Part shown: positions 1-8,345 of the stretch, piece by piece | Position numbering within the stretch: the first letter of the stretch is position 1 | How the letters are laid out: each line of letters opens with the position of its first letter | From: Polyangium sp. 6x1 | GTDB taxonomy: Bacteria > Myxococcota_A > Polyangia > Polyangiales > Polyangiaceae | NCBI RefSeq assembly: GCF_029946515.1 | Contig: NZ_JARZHH010000091.1 | Location: forward strand, 1 to 37,149 | Direction: 5' to 3' | Length of the DNA: 37,149 bases | The notes under the pieces: generated by a model | The model's database searches: none | The model's input: only the letters and a program-made list of their open reading frames with translations | What the model was told of the DNA's origin: nothing | Translations under genes and position numbers: made by a program

Positions 1-1641
1 GGCGCCACCCGCGCCGCCCTCGCCGCCTTCGCCGCCCGCGCCGCCCACGCCGCCTTCGCCGCCCGCGCCGCCGCCCGCGCCGCCCGCGCCGCCGCCGCCC
101 GCGAACTGCACGAGCTTCGATTGCGAGAACGACTCGGTGACGAGCGGTTTGTTCGGGCAAACCTCGAAGCCGTAGCCCCACTTCGCCTTGAGGAAGAAGC
201 CCGCGAGCTGCGGCGCGCCCTTCACTTCGAGGTCGAGCGTCACCTCCTTCGTCTTCCCGGCCGGCAGATCCCCGACCGGCACGCCGGCCATGAGCTTCGC
301 GCTGTCAACCGAGTTGCCAGAGGCGTCACCGGGGGTGCCGTCGACCGCGAACGACACCAGGCTGAGGCCCGCGTCCAGCGGGAGCGAAAAATCGATCTGC
401 TCGGCCGCGACGTCGCCGTTGTTCGCGAGGATCGCCGTGACCGTGAAGGTGTCGCCGAGCGAGACCGTGGGCGGCGCGTCGATCACGCTGCTCGCCACGC
501 CCTTGAAGTCCGGCGCATTCACGTCGATGGAGAACGCCGCGAGGATCGGCGCATACGAGTCGCCCGTGGTGAGCGTGCGGATGACGGCCGAGCTCTGGCC
601 GTTCTGGAGCTGCCCATCCTGCGAGCTCAGGGGCACCGTGGTCACGTCCCAGCCCTGGCGGCCGCCGACGACGTTTTTGCCGCCGATCGCGTCCTGGTTC
701 CGGTCCCCGAACGTGCCCTGGGTGTCGAGGTTGCCGTCCGCGTCGTTGATTTGCGAACAAAAGAAATTGTCCGACGGGTTGTTCGGGCCCGCGAGATTCA
801 CGAAGGGCCCGGCCGCCGTGGGGGCGATGCGGAGCTGATCGCCCACGAAGTTCGCGTCGCCCTCGATCGCGCTCACGATGACCGCGCCCTCGACGAGGCC
901 CGCCGGCGGCGCGCAAAAGCCGCTCACCGTGTAATCCTGGGTCGTGTTTTCGTCGACGAACGAGCCGCCGACGAAGACGCTGAGGTTGCGCATGGGGACG
1001 CCCTCGTCGCGGTAGGCAACGACGAGCGTCCAGCCCGCGGCGTTCAGGTTGTTGATCGAGCTCGCCTGCGTGGCCGGGACCCCGGAGACCTCGTACGTGC
1101 CCTTGCCGGCCTGCTTGACGAAATCCGTCACGTCCGCCGAGCGCATGTAATAACGGACCGCGAAGCCCGAGGCGGCCGTCTCGTTCATCGTGAGCGCCGT
1201 CGTGGGGTCGGGCGTGACCATCATCGTCGCGCCGTTCGCCGCGAGCGTGACGGCGGTGTCGAGCATCGACGTGACGGTCTCCCCGCCATAGTCGTAGCTG
1301 CCGCCCCAGAGCAGCTCCGCGTAGAGCACCTCGGCCTCGGGGAGCGTGAGCACCGCGCTCGATCCATTCATCTTCCAGTCCGCCGTGGTGCCCATCGGCC
1401 AGGGGGTCTGCGGGTCCGCGGGGGGCTCGTCGACGGTATTGCCGAGGGAGGTAAACGTGCCGATGGAGTCGCGATCTCCAGGGCCGTTCACGCCCGTCGC
1501 CTTGCTCAAGCCGAGCGCGTTGCCCGTGCCGGCGATTCCGCCGGGCACCGTCGCGGTGAAGCGGAGCTGTTGCGCGGAGGCAGACGCGGGTGCAAGCGCC
1601 GCGCAGGTGAATGCAAGGAGGAGAGGTGCACGAAGTCGCAT
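1..1641 (-). CDS. Secreted Gly-rich surface protein, C-terminus cut by window edge
   Basis: The reading frame starts at ATG 1639-1641 and stays open to base 1, so at least 547 residues are present and the C-terminus is missing. It begins with a signal peptide (MRLRAPLLLAFTCAALA, probable cleavage after ASA at about residue 23). About 450 residues of beta-rich, Asn/Gly/Thr-rich sequence follow. Near residues 410-490 there is a segment resembling DUF11/CARDB-type extracellular beta domains. The last visible part is a low-complexity GGAGGEGG linker. In this window and in myxobacteria generally such linkers precede a MYXO-CTERM anchor, so the protein is probably exported and surface-anchored (inference). 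Several myxobacterial proteins of this general look carry AgmC-like gliding-motility annotations, but I cannot confirm that here. It is divergent from the STAS-like gene, with 61 bases between the two starts. Confidence 0.75.
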   Translation of the reverse strand, partial: MRLRAPLLLAFTCAALAPASASAQQLRFTATVPGGIAGTGNALGLSKATGVNGPGDRDSIGTFTSLGNTVDEPPADPQTPWPMGTTADWKMNGSSAVLTLPEAEVLYAELLWGGSYDYGGETVTSMLDTAVTLAANGATMMVTPDPTTALTMNETAASGFAVRYYMRSADVTDFVKQAGKGTYEVSGVPATQASSINNLNAAGWTLVVAYRDEGVPMRNLSVFVGGSFVDENTTQDYTVSGFCAPPAGLVEGAVIVSAIEGDANFVGDQLRIAPTAAGPFVNLAGPNNPSDNFFCSQINDADGNLDTQGTFGDRNQDAIGGKNVVGGRQGWDVTTVPLSSQDGQLQNGQSSAVIRTLTTGDSYAPILAAFSIDVNAPDFKGVASSVIDAPPTVSLGDTFTVTAILANNGDVAAEQIDFSLPLDAGLSLVSFAVDGTPGDASGNSVDSAKLMAGVPVGDLPAGKTKEVTLDLEVKGAPQLAGFFLKAKWGYGFEVCPNKPLVTESFSQSKLVQFAGGGGAGGAGGGAGGEGGVGGAGGEGGEGGAGGA

Positions 1642-1702
1642 GGGACCATGGCTAACCCGGGGGCGCGTGAGGGTCAAATCCTGTATTCTCGCGTCGAGCA
1701 GC

Positions 1703-2128
1703 ATGGAGACCCGGGCAACGTTTGGCCTCAGCGAGATGATCTTCGAGGGGCCCGACACGTTCGTGCTGAAGCCGCACGGAGACTTCGACGGGGCGACGGC
1801 GAACGCGATGATGGAGCACCTCATCGCGCAGGCCGAGGCCCTTCCGTTCGTGCTCCTGCTCCTGGATCTCACGTCCCTCGGCGGGATCACGCCGGCGGCG
1901 CGGCACGCCCTCACTTCGAACGGGCACAGGCTGCCGCCGCGCGCGATGGCGATCCATGGCGGGAGCTTCACGGTGCGCGTACTCTCGCAGATGATGGACC
2001 GGGCGAGCTGGCTGCGCGGGAGCCGGAACCGCTGGGTCCGGCATTCGCCCGACGAGGCGGCCGCGCGGGCATGGCTCGACGAGAAGCGGCGGATGCTCGT
2101 CGCGGGGGTCCGTCCCACGGAACGGTAA
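1703..2128 (+). CDS. Small STAS/SpoIIAA-like domain protein
   Basis: This 141-residue protein starts at ATG 1703; the frame is open further upstream, but that part overlaps the divergent gene. The alternation of strands and helices, with a hydrophobic strand (FVLLLLDLTSLGG) followed by a helix (ITPAARHAL), resembles the SpoIIAA/STAS fold used by anti-sigma-factor antagonists and related STAS/SEC14-type proteins. In classical antagonists the strand-helix junction carries an Asp-Ser-Ser-Gly motif with a phosphorylatable Ser. Here that place reads ITPAAR, so phospho-switching by an anti-sigma kinase looks unlikely. No anti-sigma factor or kinase gene is adjacent. The role is unknown; the fold assignment is by pattern only. 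Confidence 0.6.
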   Translation: METRATFGLSEMIFEGPDTFVLKPHGDFDGATANAMMEHLIAQAEALPFVLLLLDLTSLGGITPAARHALTSNGHRLPPRAMAIHGGSFTVRVLSQMMDRASWLRGSRNRWVRHSPDEAAARAWLDEKRRMLVAGVRPTER

Positions 2129-2219
2129 TGGCTGGCATCCCGCTTGCCCAGCCAGGACGGAGCGAGGTTTGGCTGTGCAAATCGGAACCAGGTGGGCGAC
2201 GCCGGGCGGGAGCGGTCGA

Positions 2220-2876
2220 ATGGGTCTTTGCGCGCGCCTCGCGGGGCTCTGCATGGCCCTCGGGGTCGCGGGCTGCGGCGCGGCGACGTTCGGGGCCACG
2301 GTGCCGCTCGGATACGGCTCGGTCTACGGATACACGGTCGTCGACGCGGGCGGCGTCCCGTACGACATTTACAATTACCCGAGTTACTACTGGAACGGGA
2401 ACTACGCCTATCTGGTCGGTTCGTCCTGGTATTATCCCTATGGCGGCAGCTGGGTGGTCTTCGAGGACGAGCCGTGGGATCTCTACCAGTACCGGAGATC
2501 CCTGCCGGTCCAGGTCGCGCCGCCGGCCGTGCAATATCCAGCGTATCCGGGCTACCGTAGTTATCCCGCGTATCGCGAGCCGACCTACCGGGCGCCTCCG
2601 CCCGACGTGCAGGTGGCGCCTCCGGCTTTGCGAAGGCCCGCCGAGGTCGCGCCGCCGGTGCAGGTCGCGCCGCCCGCGTACATCGAGCGGCCGACGCGCG
2701 TCGCGCCGCCCGTGCAAGTCGCGCCGCCGGCCCCGCGCGGCGAGACCTACCGGAGCCTGCCGCGCGCGCCCGACGTCGTGGATAGCCCGTCGCCGGGGCG
2801 CGTGCGCCTGCCCTCGGCGCCGCCGGCTCCGCGGGGAAGGGCCGTGCAATCGGCGCCGCCTGCGCCGCGAAGGTAG
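2220..2876 (+). CDS. Pro-rich lipoprotein with VQVAPPA repeats
   Basis: The ATG at 2220 puts a short signal peptide (MGLCARLAGLCMALGVAGC) at the N-terminus, with lipobox VAGC and the lipidated Cys at residue 19; the in-frame upstream start at 2169 would bury it. The protein is 218 residues. The first half is Tyr/Gly/Trp-rich (YYWNGNYAYLVGSSWYYPYGG), typical of small extracellular lipoproteins. The second half is Pro/Ala/Arg-rich with repeated VQVAPPA units. No enzymatic motif is visible. It is likely outer-membrane or periplasmic. It lies 65 bases before the Hsp70-like gene on the same strand, and that gap contains a tandem 10-mer (GGCGTATCGC twice, 2876-2895). Shared transcription with the chaperone unit is possible but not shown. 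Confidence 0.7.
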   Translation: MGLCARLAGLCMALGVAGCGAATFGATVPLGYGSVYGYTVVDAGGVPYDIYNYPSYYWNGNYAYLVGSSWYYPYGGSWVVFEDEPWDLYQYRRSLPVQVAPPAVQYPAYPGYRSYPAYREPTYRAPPPDVQVAPPALRRPAEVAPPVQVAPPAYIERPTRVAPPVQVAPPAPRGETYRSLPRAPDVVDSPSPGRVRLPSAPPAPRGRAVQSAPPAPRR

Positions 2877-2941
2877 GCGTATCGCGGCGTATCGCGGCGC
2901 GGGGAGGTGGTGGTAGCATCGCGCGGCTTTCCGGGCCGACC

Positions 2942-5755
2942 ATGAACGACACCGCCACGCAGACCCCCGCGCCCGAGCGCGCGACCCCCTCGCCCCGCGT
3001 CCGCATCGACGTCATTTCCACCGTGGTCCAGCGTTCGCTGCCGAACGGCGTGCGCATGGAAATCCGCCCGCCGCGCCCGGTGACGGCGGCGTGGGATCAG
3101 GCGCTGCCGCTCTTCGAAGGCTGGGTGCAGAGCGCCGAGCTCCGCGTCCGCGCCTCGGGCCTCACGGACAGCGCGTTCTTCGCGGCGCTGGAGATCGAGG
3201 GCGCGAAGGTCGGCACGACCGTCGCGGCGGCGATCACGTCCGCGCCCGCGGAAGCCAGTCCCGGGACGCTTTCGTCGTTCTCCGTCGAGCTCGTCGTGCC
3301 GCTCGCGCTGCTCGCGCCGCACGCGGGAAAACGCTGCGCGCTGCGGCTGATCGTCTCGCCGCAGAGCTCGCTCGCGGGCGGGCGGAAGGTGATGCTCGCG
3401 CGGGCGATCATCGTGGGCATCCCGGGCTACGGGCCGCTGCTCTCGGCGCTGGATCTGCTCGAATCGACGGACTCGGTCCTCGTCGACGCGCCCGAGCGGC
3501 GGCTGTTCGATCTGCAAAACCCCGAGGAGGGGCTCTGGATCGGCACGGGCAAGTGGCGCCTGCGGCTCTTCGCGGACTGGGCGAAGCTCGAAGGCGAGCC
3601 GTTCGTCATCGACGCGAAGCCCTCGCAGGTCTTTCACCGCTTCCAGCGCGACGACGACGCGCCCGCCGTGGTCGTCGAGGACGCGACGCGGCGCGCGGGC
3701 GGGCGGCGCACGTACACCGAGCTCGTCCTGGATTCTTCGCACCCGGACCTCTTGCCGATCCCCGAGGAAGGCAAGGACGTGCCGCTCGATCTCACGGTCG
3801 AGCACGCGCTCACGTACGGCGAGCACACGGGCGTGTGCACGTGGCACGCGGCGCTGCCGGTGCGCCTCCGGGATCCGCGTCCGCTCCTGAAATCGTTCCA
3901 GCGGCTCTCGGCCGTGGGCATCGATTTCGGCACGACGTCGACCGTCGCGGCGCTCTACCAGAAGGGCTACCGCGCGCTGCTCCGCCTCGGCAGCGGCAGC
4001 GCGCCGGCCGCGAAGTCGGCGGAGAACCCGACGTACCTGCTCGTCGAGGATCACGAGCGCCTCTGGGCCGAGGTCGAGCGCGCCGCGGCGGGTGACGCGC
4101 GCTTCCCGAACCTCCTGCGCATCGTGCGAGGCAGCCACGCGGCGCGCGAGGCGATGACGGATTCCCCGAGCGCGGTCGTGGGCGAGCTCAAGAGTTTGCC
4201 CGAGCGCGTGCTCAGCCTCGATCAGTCGCCGCAGCTCCGCGACCGCGAGCGTCGCCGAGACTTCCTGCTCGACGAGGGCCGCGTCCGCATCCTCGTGCGC
4301 GCGTACGCCTACCTGCTCTCGCGCGCGATCAACCGGCCGGGGCAGGACGTGTACCTGCGTTACTGGCTCACGCACCCCGCGAAGTTCGACGAGCGCGCGC
4401 GCAAGCTCCTCGAAGAGGAGATCCGCCGCGGGATCTTGCTCGGCATCCCGGAGGGGATCCCCGCCGAGGAGATCGTCGTGGAGATGAGCGCGAGCGAGCC
4501 GGAGGCGTTCGCCGCAGAGGTTTGTCCCGAGCTCGCGACGTATCCCGAGCTCGAGCCGGTGATCTCGAAGTTCGGCGAGATGCGCTTCGCGGTCTTCGAT
4601 TTCGGCGGCGGCACGCTCGACATCGCCTGCGGCCGCTTCCGGCCCGCGACCGAGCAGGAGGCCGAGGAGCTCGGCAGCCGCACGGTGATCGAGACGCTCC
4701 AGGTGAGCGGCGACGATCACCTCGGCGGCGACTACCTCACGCACGAGCTCGTGTGGCTCACGCATCAGCACGACAAGCACCTGCCCGAGATGGAGGACAA
4801 GGAGGTGCCGATGATGCGGCCGCAGACGGTGCCTCCGAACAACCTCGCGAACAAGCCGCACCTCTACAAGCGCAGCCTCGCCGGGCGGCAGAACCGCTTC
4901 CGCTTCGAGCGCGAGCTCGGCCTCGAAGCCGTGAAGTTCGCCCCCGAGAACGAGCCGCGCCGCGCCGCGGATCTCTCGGCCGCGCGCCTCGACGGGAGCG
5001 AGGTGCGGCTCGAGTCGCTGGCGACGGACGTGCCCGCGCTGCACGCGAAATTGAAGGACCACCTGCAGACGCGCATCCGCGACGGCGTGAAGCTCATGAA
5101 GAGCATGCTCGCGATCGCGCCCTGGGGAACCGAAGGGGATTGGCGCGAGCAGGGCGTGACGATCCTGCTCGCGGGCAACTCCTCGCGCAGCGCGTTCGTG
5201 GAGCAGGCGCTCGCGGACGAGCTCGGGATCCCGGGCCTCAAGGTGTGGCGGCCGGGCAGCAGCGATCCGTTCCAGCAGGTCGTGCTCTACGAGACGCCGC
5301 AGCGCACCGAGCGTGGCGTGACGATCGTGGGCGTGACGCCGAAGACGGCCGTGGCGCTCGGCGCGCTGAAGATCGCGAACCGCGAGGTGCACCTCGTGCG
5401 GCGGGCGCAGGGGTTTTCCTACTTCGTGGGCGATCTGCGCGGCTTCCCGCCGAAGTTCGTGGCGCTCGTGCAGATGGGCACGCCCGTCTCGGATCCGGCC
5501 ACGTTCGGGCCGCATTACGTGGACTTCGGCAAGTGGGACACGAAGACGCCGCTGCGCGTGGCGCAGGAGTACGTGGCCGGGAAGATGACGTCGAACGATC
5601 CGCGCGTGTCGATGATCCCGACGGGCCTCGCCGCGGGGATCGTGGGCCGGCTCTTCGTGTGCGTCTCGGGCCCGGACGAGCTCACGCTGGCCTTGCAGCG
5701 CGACGGGCAGGACCCGCTCGTGACGACCTTGAACCTCGCGAAGTACATGCGGTGA
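2942..5755 (+). CDS. Divergent Hsp70-like ATPase with large N-terminal extension
   Basis: This 937-residue protein starts at ATG 2942. Residues 1 to about 320 form an unrecognised, beta-rich N-terminal region. The actin/Hsp70-type ATPase begins at about residue 325 with phosphate-1 motif VGIDFGTTSTVAAL. It continues with phosphate-2 motif FAVFDFGGGTLDIACG at about 550, a GDDHLGGDYLT segment like the DnaK GGEDFD region, and LLAGNSSRSAFVEQAL at about 743, matching the Hsp70 GGxxR(I/M) adenosine motif region. The C-terminus ends without a recognisable canonical substrate-binding domain, so client binding may have moved to the N-terminal extension (inference). It is followed after 7 bases by a coiled-coil gene with a GrpE-like tail, which strongly suggests one transcript and a shared ATPase cycle. 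It is probably cytoplasmic, as no signal peptide is seen. It is much longer than DnaK (about 640 residues). Confidence 0.88.
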   Translation: MNDTATQTPAPERATPSPRVRIDVISTVVQRSLPNGVRMEIRPPRPVTAAWDQALPLFEGWVQSAELRVRASGLTDSAFFAALEIEGAKVGTTVAAAITSAPAEASPGTLSSFSVELVVPLALLAPHAGKRCALRLIVSPQSSLAGGRKVMLARAIIVGIPGYGPLLSALDLLESTDSVLVDAPERRLFDLQNPEEGLWIGTGKWRLRLFADWAKLEGEPFVIDAKPSQVFHRFQRDDDAPAVVVEDATRRAGGRRTYTELVLDSSHPDLLPIPEEGKDVPLDLTVEHALTYGEHTGVCTWHAALPVRLRDPRPLLKSFQRLSAVGIDFGTTSTVAALYQKGYRALLRLGSGSAPAAKSAENPTYLLVEDHERLWAEVERAAAGDARFPNLLRIVRGSHAAREAMTDSPSAVVGELKSLPERVLSLDQSPQLRDRERRRDFLLDEGRVRILVRAYAYLLSRAINRPGQDVYLRYWLTHPAKFDERARKLLEEEIRRGILLGIPEGIPAEEIVVEMSASEPEAFAAEVCPELATYPELEPVISKFGEMRFAVFDFGGGTLDIACGRFRPATEQEAEELGSRTVIETLQVSGDDHLGGDYLTHELVWLTHQHDKHLPEMEDKEVPMMRPQTVPPNNLANKPHLYKRSLAGRQNRFRFERELGLEAVKFAPENEPRRAADLSAARLDGSEVRLESLATDVPALHAKLKDHLQTRIRDGVKLMKSMLAIAPWGTEGDWREQGVTILLAGNSSRSAFVEQALADELGIPGLKVWRPGSSDPFQQVVLYETPQRTERGVTIVGVTPKTAVALGALKIANREVHLVRRAQGFSYFVGDLRGFPPKFVALVQMGTPVSDPATFGPHYVDFGKWDTKTPLRVAQEYVAGKMTSNDPRVSMIPTGLAAGIVGRLFVCVSGPDELTLALQRDGQDPLVTTLNLAKYMR

Positions 5756-5762
5756 GATCGCC

Positions 5763-6533
5763 ATGAAAGAGACGTTTTCCGCGGCGCTGCGCGCTGAGAT
5801 CGAGGCGATCGTGATGCGCTACGAGGCGCTCGTGTCGTCGCGCGTGGAGGCGGCCGAGCGCGAGGGCGCGCGGGGCACGGAGGCGGCCGCGCGCGAGCTC
5901 GCCACGCTGCGCGCGGAGCGAGACGGGATGGCGCGGGAGCTCTCGGCGCTGCGATCGGAGCGGGACACGCTCGCGCGGGAGCTCGCGGCGCTGCGCGCGG
6001 AGCGGGACGGGATGGCGGCGCAGTTCGATGCGTCGCGCGGGCGGATCGAGGCGCTCGAAGCCGAGGTGCGCGCGGGGGCGGCCGTCGCTTCGGCGCTCGA
6101 GGAGCAGTTCTCCGCGGAGAAGCGGTTCGTGGCGGCGTGCGCCGACGTGAGCGGGACGATGCTGGAGGGCGCGCTGCGCGCGGCGGCAGGCCGCGAGCTG
6201 GACGTGAGCCCGGCGCTTTACGCGGCGCTCAAGGCGAAGGGGCTCGAGGTCGTCCTGGTGGGCGCGTTCAAGGAGCGAGGCCGCGCGATTGCGCACGCGC
6301 CCTTGCTGGATCGCGAGCGCGTGCCGCTCGCGGCGCTCGCGTCCGCGGCCGGCTGCGAGCTCGTCGCGCCCACGCCGGGGACGCGGTTCTCGGCGTCGTC
6401 GATGGAGAAGGCGGCGACGACGAGTGATCCGGCGGAGGAGGGCAACGTGGTGGAGTGCATGCTGCCGGGGCTGCGCCGGGCGGGGACCGAGGGGATGCTC
6501 GTGTTTCCGCGCGTGCGTGTGGCGACGGGGTGA
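5763..6533 (+). CDS. Coiled-coil protein with GrpE-like C-terminal domain
   Basis: This 256-residue protein starts 7 bases after the Hsp70-like stop. Residues 10-125 are a long charged coiled coil containing three near-identical 14-residue (two-heptad) units at 45-86, of the form ELxxLRxERDxxAR. Residues 126-195 form a mixed alpha/beta segment. The last 60 residues resemble the GrpE beta-domain: an acidic/aromatic PGTRFS...ME segment at 205-215, then EEGNVVECMLPG at 226-236 and FPRVRVATG at the end. These match the positions of the GrpE pattern GxxFDPxxHEA ... tVvevlqkGY ... RpAmVxVa. GrpE is an exchange factor for Hsp70 and is itself a long helix followed by a beta-domain. Together with the neighbouring Hsp70-like gene, this suggests a dedicated nucleotide-exchange partner. 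The similarity was read by eye, and the canonical Gly-Tyr is replaced by Gly-Leu. Confidence 0.72.
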   Translation: MKETFSAALRAEIEAIVMRYEALVSSRVEAAEREGARGTEAAARELATLRAERDGMARELSALRSERDTLARELAALRAERDGMAAQFDASRGRIEALEAEVRAGAAVASALEEQFSAEKRFVAACADVSGTMLEGALRAAAGRELDVSPALYAALKAKGLEVVLVGAFKERGRAIAHAPLLDRERVPLAALASAAGCELVAPTPGTRFSASSMEKAATTSDPAEEGNVVECMLPGLRRAGTEGMLVFPRVRVATG

Positions 6534-6537
6534 AGGA

Positions 6538-6662
6538 GCGGGATGCGCCGGGCGTTGCCCCGCACCCCAGGAGGGGGCTGTCCGCCCCCTCCACCCCAGA
6601 CCAGGTACGGCCTGGACCGAGCGCGGAGAAACCGCGCGATGCGCGGCTTCTCCGGTGTCGAG
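6538..6662. repeat. Degenerate mosaic palindromic intergenic repeat / candidate bidirectional terminator
   Basis: This sits between the convergent GrpE-like (+) and kelch (-) genes. It contains GGGGGCTGTCCGCCCCC-type arms near 6574-6592, a CCAGGTACGGCCTGG hairpin at 6601-6615, and an imperfect stem at 6625-6653 (arm GGAGAAACCGCGC, loop GAT, one mismatch). The module order (G-rich block, CCAGG...CCTGG hairpin, palindrome with a GCGC core) parallels the three longer repeats elsewhere in the window, but the bases have diverged. Strong stems between convergent genes could terminate both transcripts; this is inference. Confidence 0.5.
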
Positions 6663-6669
6663 AATCGTT

Positions 6670-8229
6670 CTAGCGGCGCCTTTGCATCGCGAGGAACCCA
6701 AGCGCGAGCGCCGCAAAGAGTCCGGCCGACCCCGGCCCCTTCGAGCCCACGCCGCCGACATTGCACCCGTCGCCGCCGCCCGTGCCGCCACCGCCGGCTC
6801 CAGCGCCATTCGACGAGCCACCCTGCCCACCCGAGCCACCCTGCCCACCCGAGCCGCCCGCGCCGCCAGCGCCGCCGGCGCCGCCATCACCGCCTTCGCC
6901 ACCCGCGCCACCCGCGCCGCCGGCGCCGCCATCACCGCCTTCGCCACCCGCGCCGCCGGCGCCGCCATCACCGCCCGCGCCACCTTCACCGCCCGCGCCG
7001 CCCGAGCCGCTCCCCGGCTCGACGCATTGTCCGCTCTCGCAAACCCCGCTCGTGCATTCGTCGCCGATCACGCACGCCGTCCCCGTCGCGGCATTTCCCA
7101 GCGGATAGAGCTCCACGCTGCTCAGGCTGCCATTGCCCGGCGTGCCGCCCGCGATGACCACGCCGTGCCCGGGCACGTACGTCGCCGTATGGCCCGACCG
7201 CGGCGACGCCATGTCCGGCAGCGAGATCCATGTATCCAGGTCCGGATCGTAGACCTCCACGCTCGCCGTCTCGCCGCCGGAGGTCCTCCCGCCCGACACC
7301 ATCACGCGTCCGCTCGGCAGCGCCGTCATCTCGTGGTGCCATCGCGGCACGCTCATCGAGCCGACCGTGGTCCACGTATCCGTCAGCGGATCGTAGAGCT
7401 CCGCCGAGGTGAGATACCCCGTATTCTCCTCCACGCCGCCCGCGACCAGCACCTTGCCCGAGGGCAATGGCGCCGCCGCGTGCCCCTTTCGGCCCGTCGC
7501 CATTGGCGCGACGAGCGTCCACGTGTTCGTCGCCGGATCGAACGTCTCCGCGACCGTGAGGGTCACGTGGATCTCGCCCCCATCGTCATTCGAGCCCCAC
7601 GTCCAGCCGCCCGTCACGAGGAACCGGCTGTCCGGCAGCATCGTCCCCGTGTGCGAGGATCGAAATTGCTTCAGCTTCGGGCTGCTCACCACGGTCTGCG
7701 TGACGGGGTCGTAGCGGACCGACTTGTTCGTGACGTCCTCGCCGTCCTGCGAGCCCGCGACGATGACGTGTCCGTCCGGGAGCACGCCGAGTACGCCGTT
7801 GTATTCGTAGTTCTCCATGAGCGCGGGCTCGTCCGTCCAGGTATCCGTCGTCGGATCGTAGGTGAGGCCGCCGAACGCGTTGAGGATGAAGATGCGGCCA
7901 TCGGGCAGCGCGCCGCTCGCTGCGCCGTCGAACCCGAACGGCGGCGCGCTCAGGGCCGACCACGTGCCGGTCGCGAGATCGAGGCGCTCGGCGGTCTGGT
8001 TGGCCGTGTCCTCGATGCCGACCTGCGCGTACCCCCCGGCGATGACGAGCCCCACGCCGGGGGCGAAGTGCGCCTCGTGTCCGCGTCGCGGCGTGGACAT
8101 GGGCGAAATGGGCTGCCACATGGCCGACGACACCGCCGGCCCCTTGGGCGCGGCGTCGCCCTCGGGCAAGAACGCGAAGAAGGGCAGGGAAGCGAGTACG
8201 GCAAGGGTCCACGCGCGAGTTCGGAGCAT
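6670..8229 (-). CDS. Secreted kelch-repeat protein with MYXO-CTERM-like anchor
   Basis: This 519-residue protein starts at ATG 8229, preceded by AAGGAG 8 bases upstream. A signal peptide (MLRTRAWTLAVLASLPFFAF...) is followed by about six kelch-type blades, residues 35-370. Each has the pattern GRxFVTGG...AExFDPxTxTWT, which forms a beta-propeller. A short Cys segment (ACVIGDECTSGVCESGQCVEPG, about residues 375-396, split here by reading only) is followed by a long GGAGGEGG linker of about 80 residues. The end is GCNVGG, a hydrophobic stretch (GLFAALALGFLAM) and QRRR, the MYXO-CTERM pattern for cell-surface sorting in myxobacteria. The likely role is extracellular binding of carbohydrate or protein; no catalytic residues were identified. 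It is the last of three minus-strand genes after the transporter and nucleotidase. Confidence 0.85.
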   Translation of the reverse strand: MLRTRAWTLAVLASLPFFAFLPEGDAAPKGPAVSSAMWQPISPMSTPRRGHEAHFAPGVGLVIAGGYAQVGIEDTANQTAERLDLATGTWSALSAPPFGFDGAASGALPDGRIFILNAFGGLTYDPTTDTWTDEPALMENYEYNGVLGVLPDGHVIVAGSQDGEDVTNKSVRYDPVTQTVVSSPKLKQFRSSHTGTMLPDSRFLVTGGWTWGSNDDGGEIHVTLTVAETFDPATNTWTLVAPMATGRKGHAAAPLPSGKVLVAGGVEENTGYLTSAELYDPLTDTWTTVGSMSVPRWHHEMTALPSGRVMVSGGRTSGGETASVEVYDPDLDTWISLPDMASPRSGHTATYVPGHGVVIAGGTPGNGSLSSVELYPLGNAATGTACVIGDECTSGVCESGQCVEPGSGSGGAGGEGGAGGDGGAGGAGGEGGDGGAGGAGGAGGEGGDGGAGGAGGAGGSGGQGGSGGQGGSSNGAGAGGGGTGGGDGCNVGGVGSKGPGSAGLFAALALGFLAMQRRR

Positions 8230-8345
8230 GATCAGTCTCCTTCAAGAGAAAGAAGGCCCACGGTTGAGGAGAGAGGTCTACGAAATTCGAAGCGCCGACA
8301 CAACGGACATGCAGGATTCGCGCGTCGAGACGCTCGGCGGGCGCG

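Noticed and set aside
121-2916. 931-residue plus-strand open frame at the left end
   Set aside because: It is a shadow of the minus-strand secreted protein and of two short plus-strand genes in other frames; its composition is Arg-rich throughout.
2747-5764. 1005-residue minus-strand open frame opposite the Hsp70-like gene
   Set aside because: Low-complexity Arg/His composition and no motifs; the Hsp70 motifs on the plus strand are decisive.
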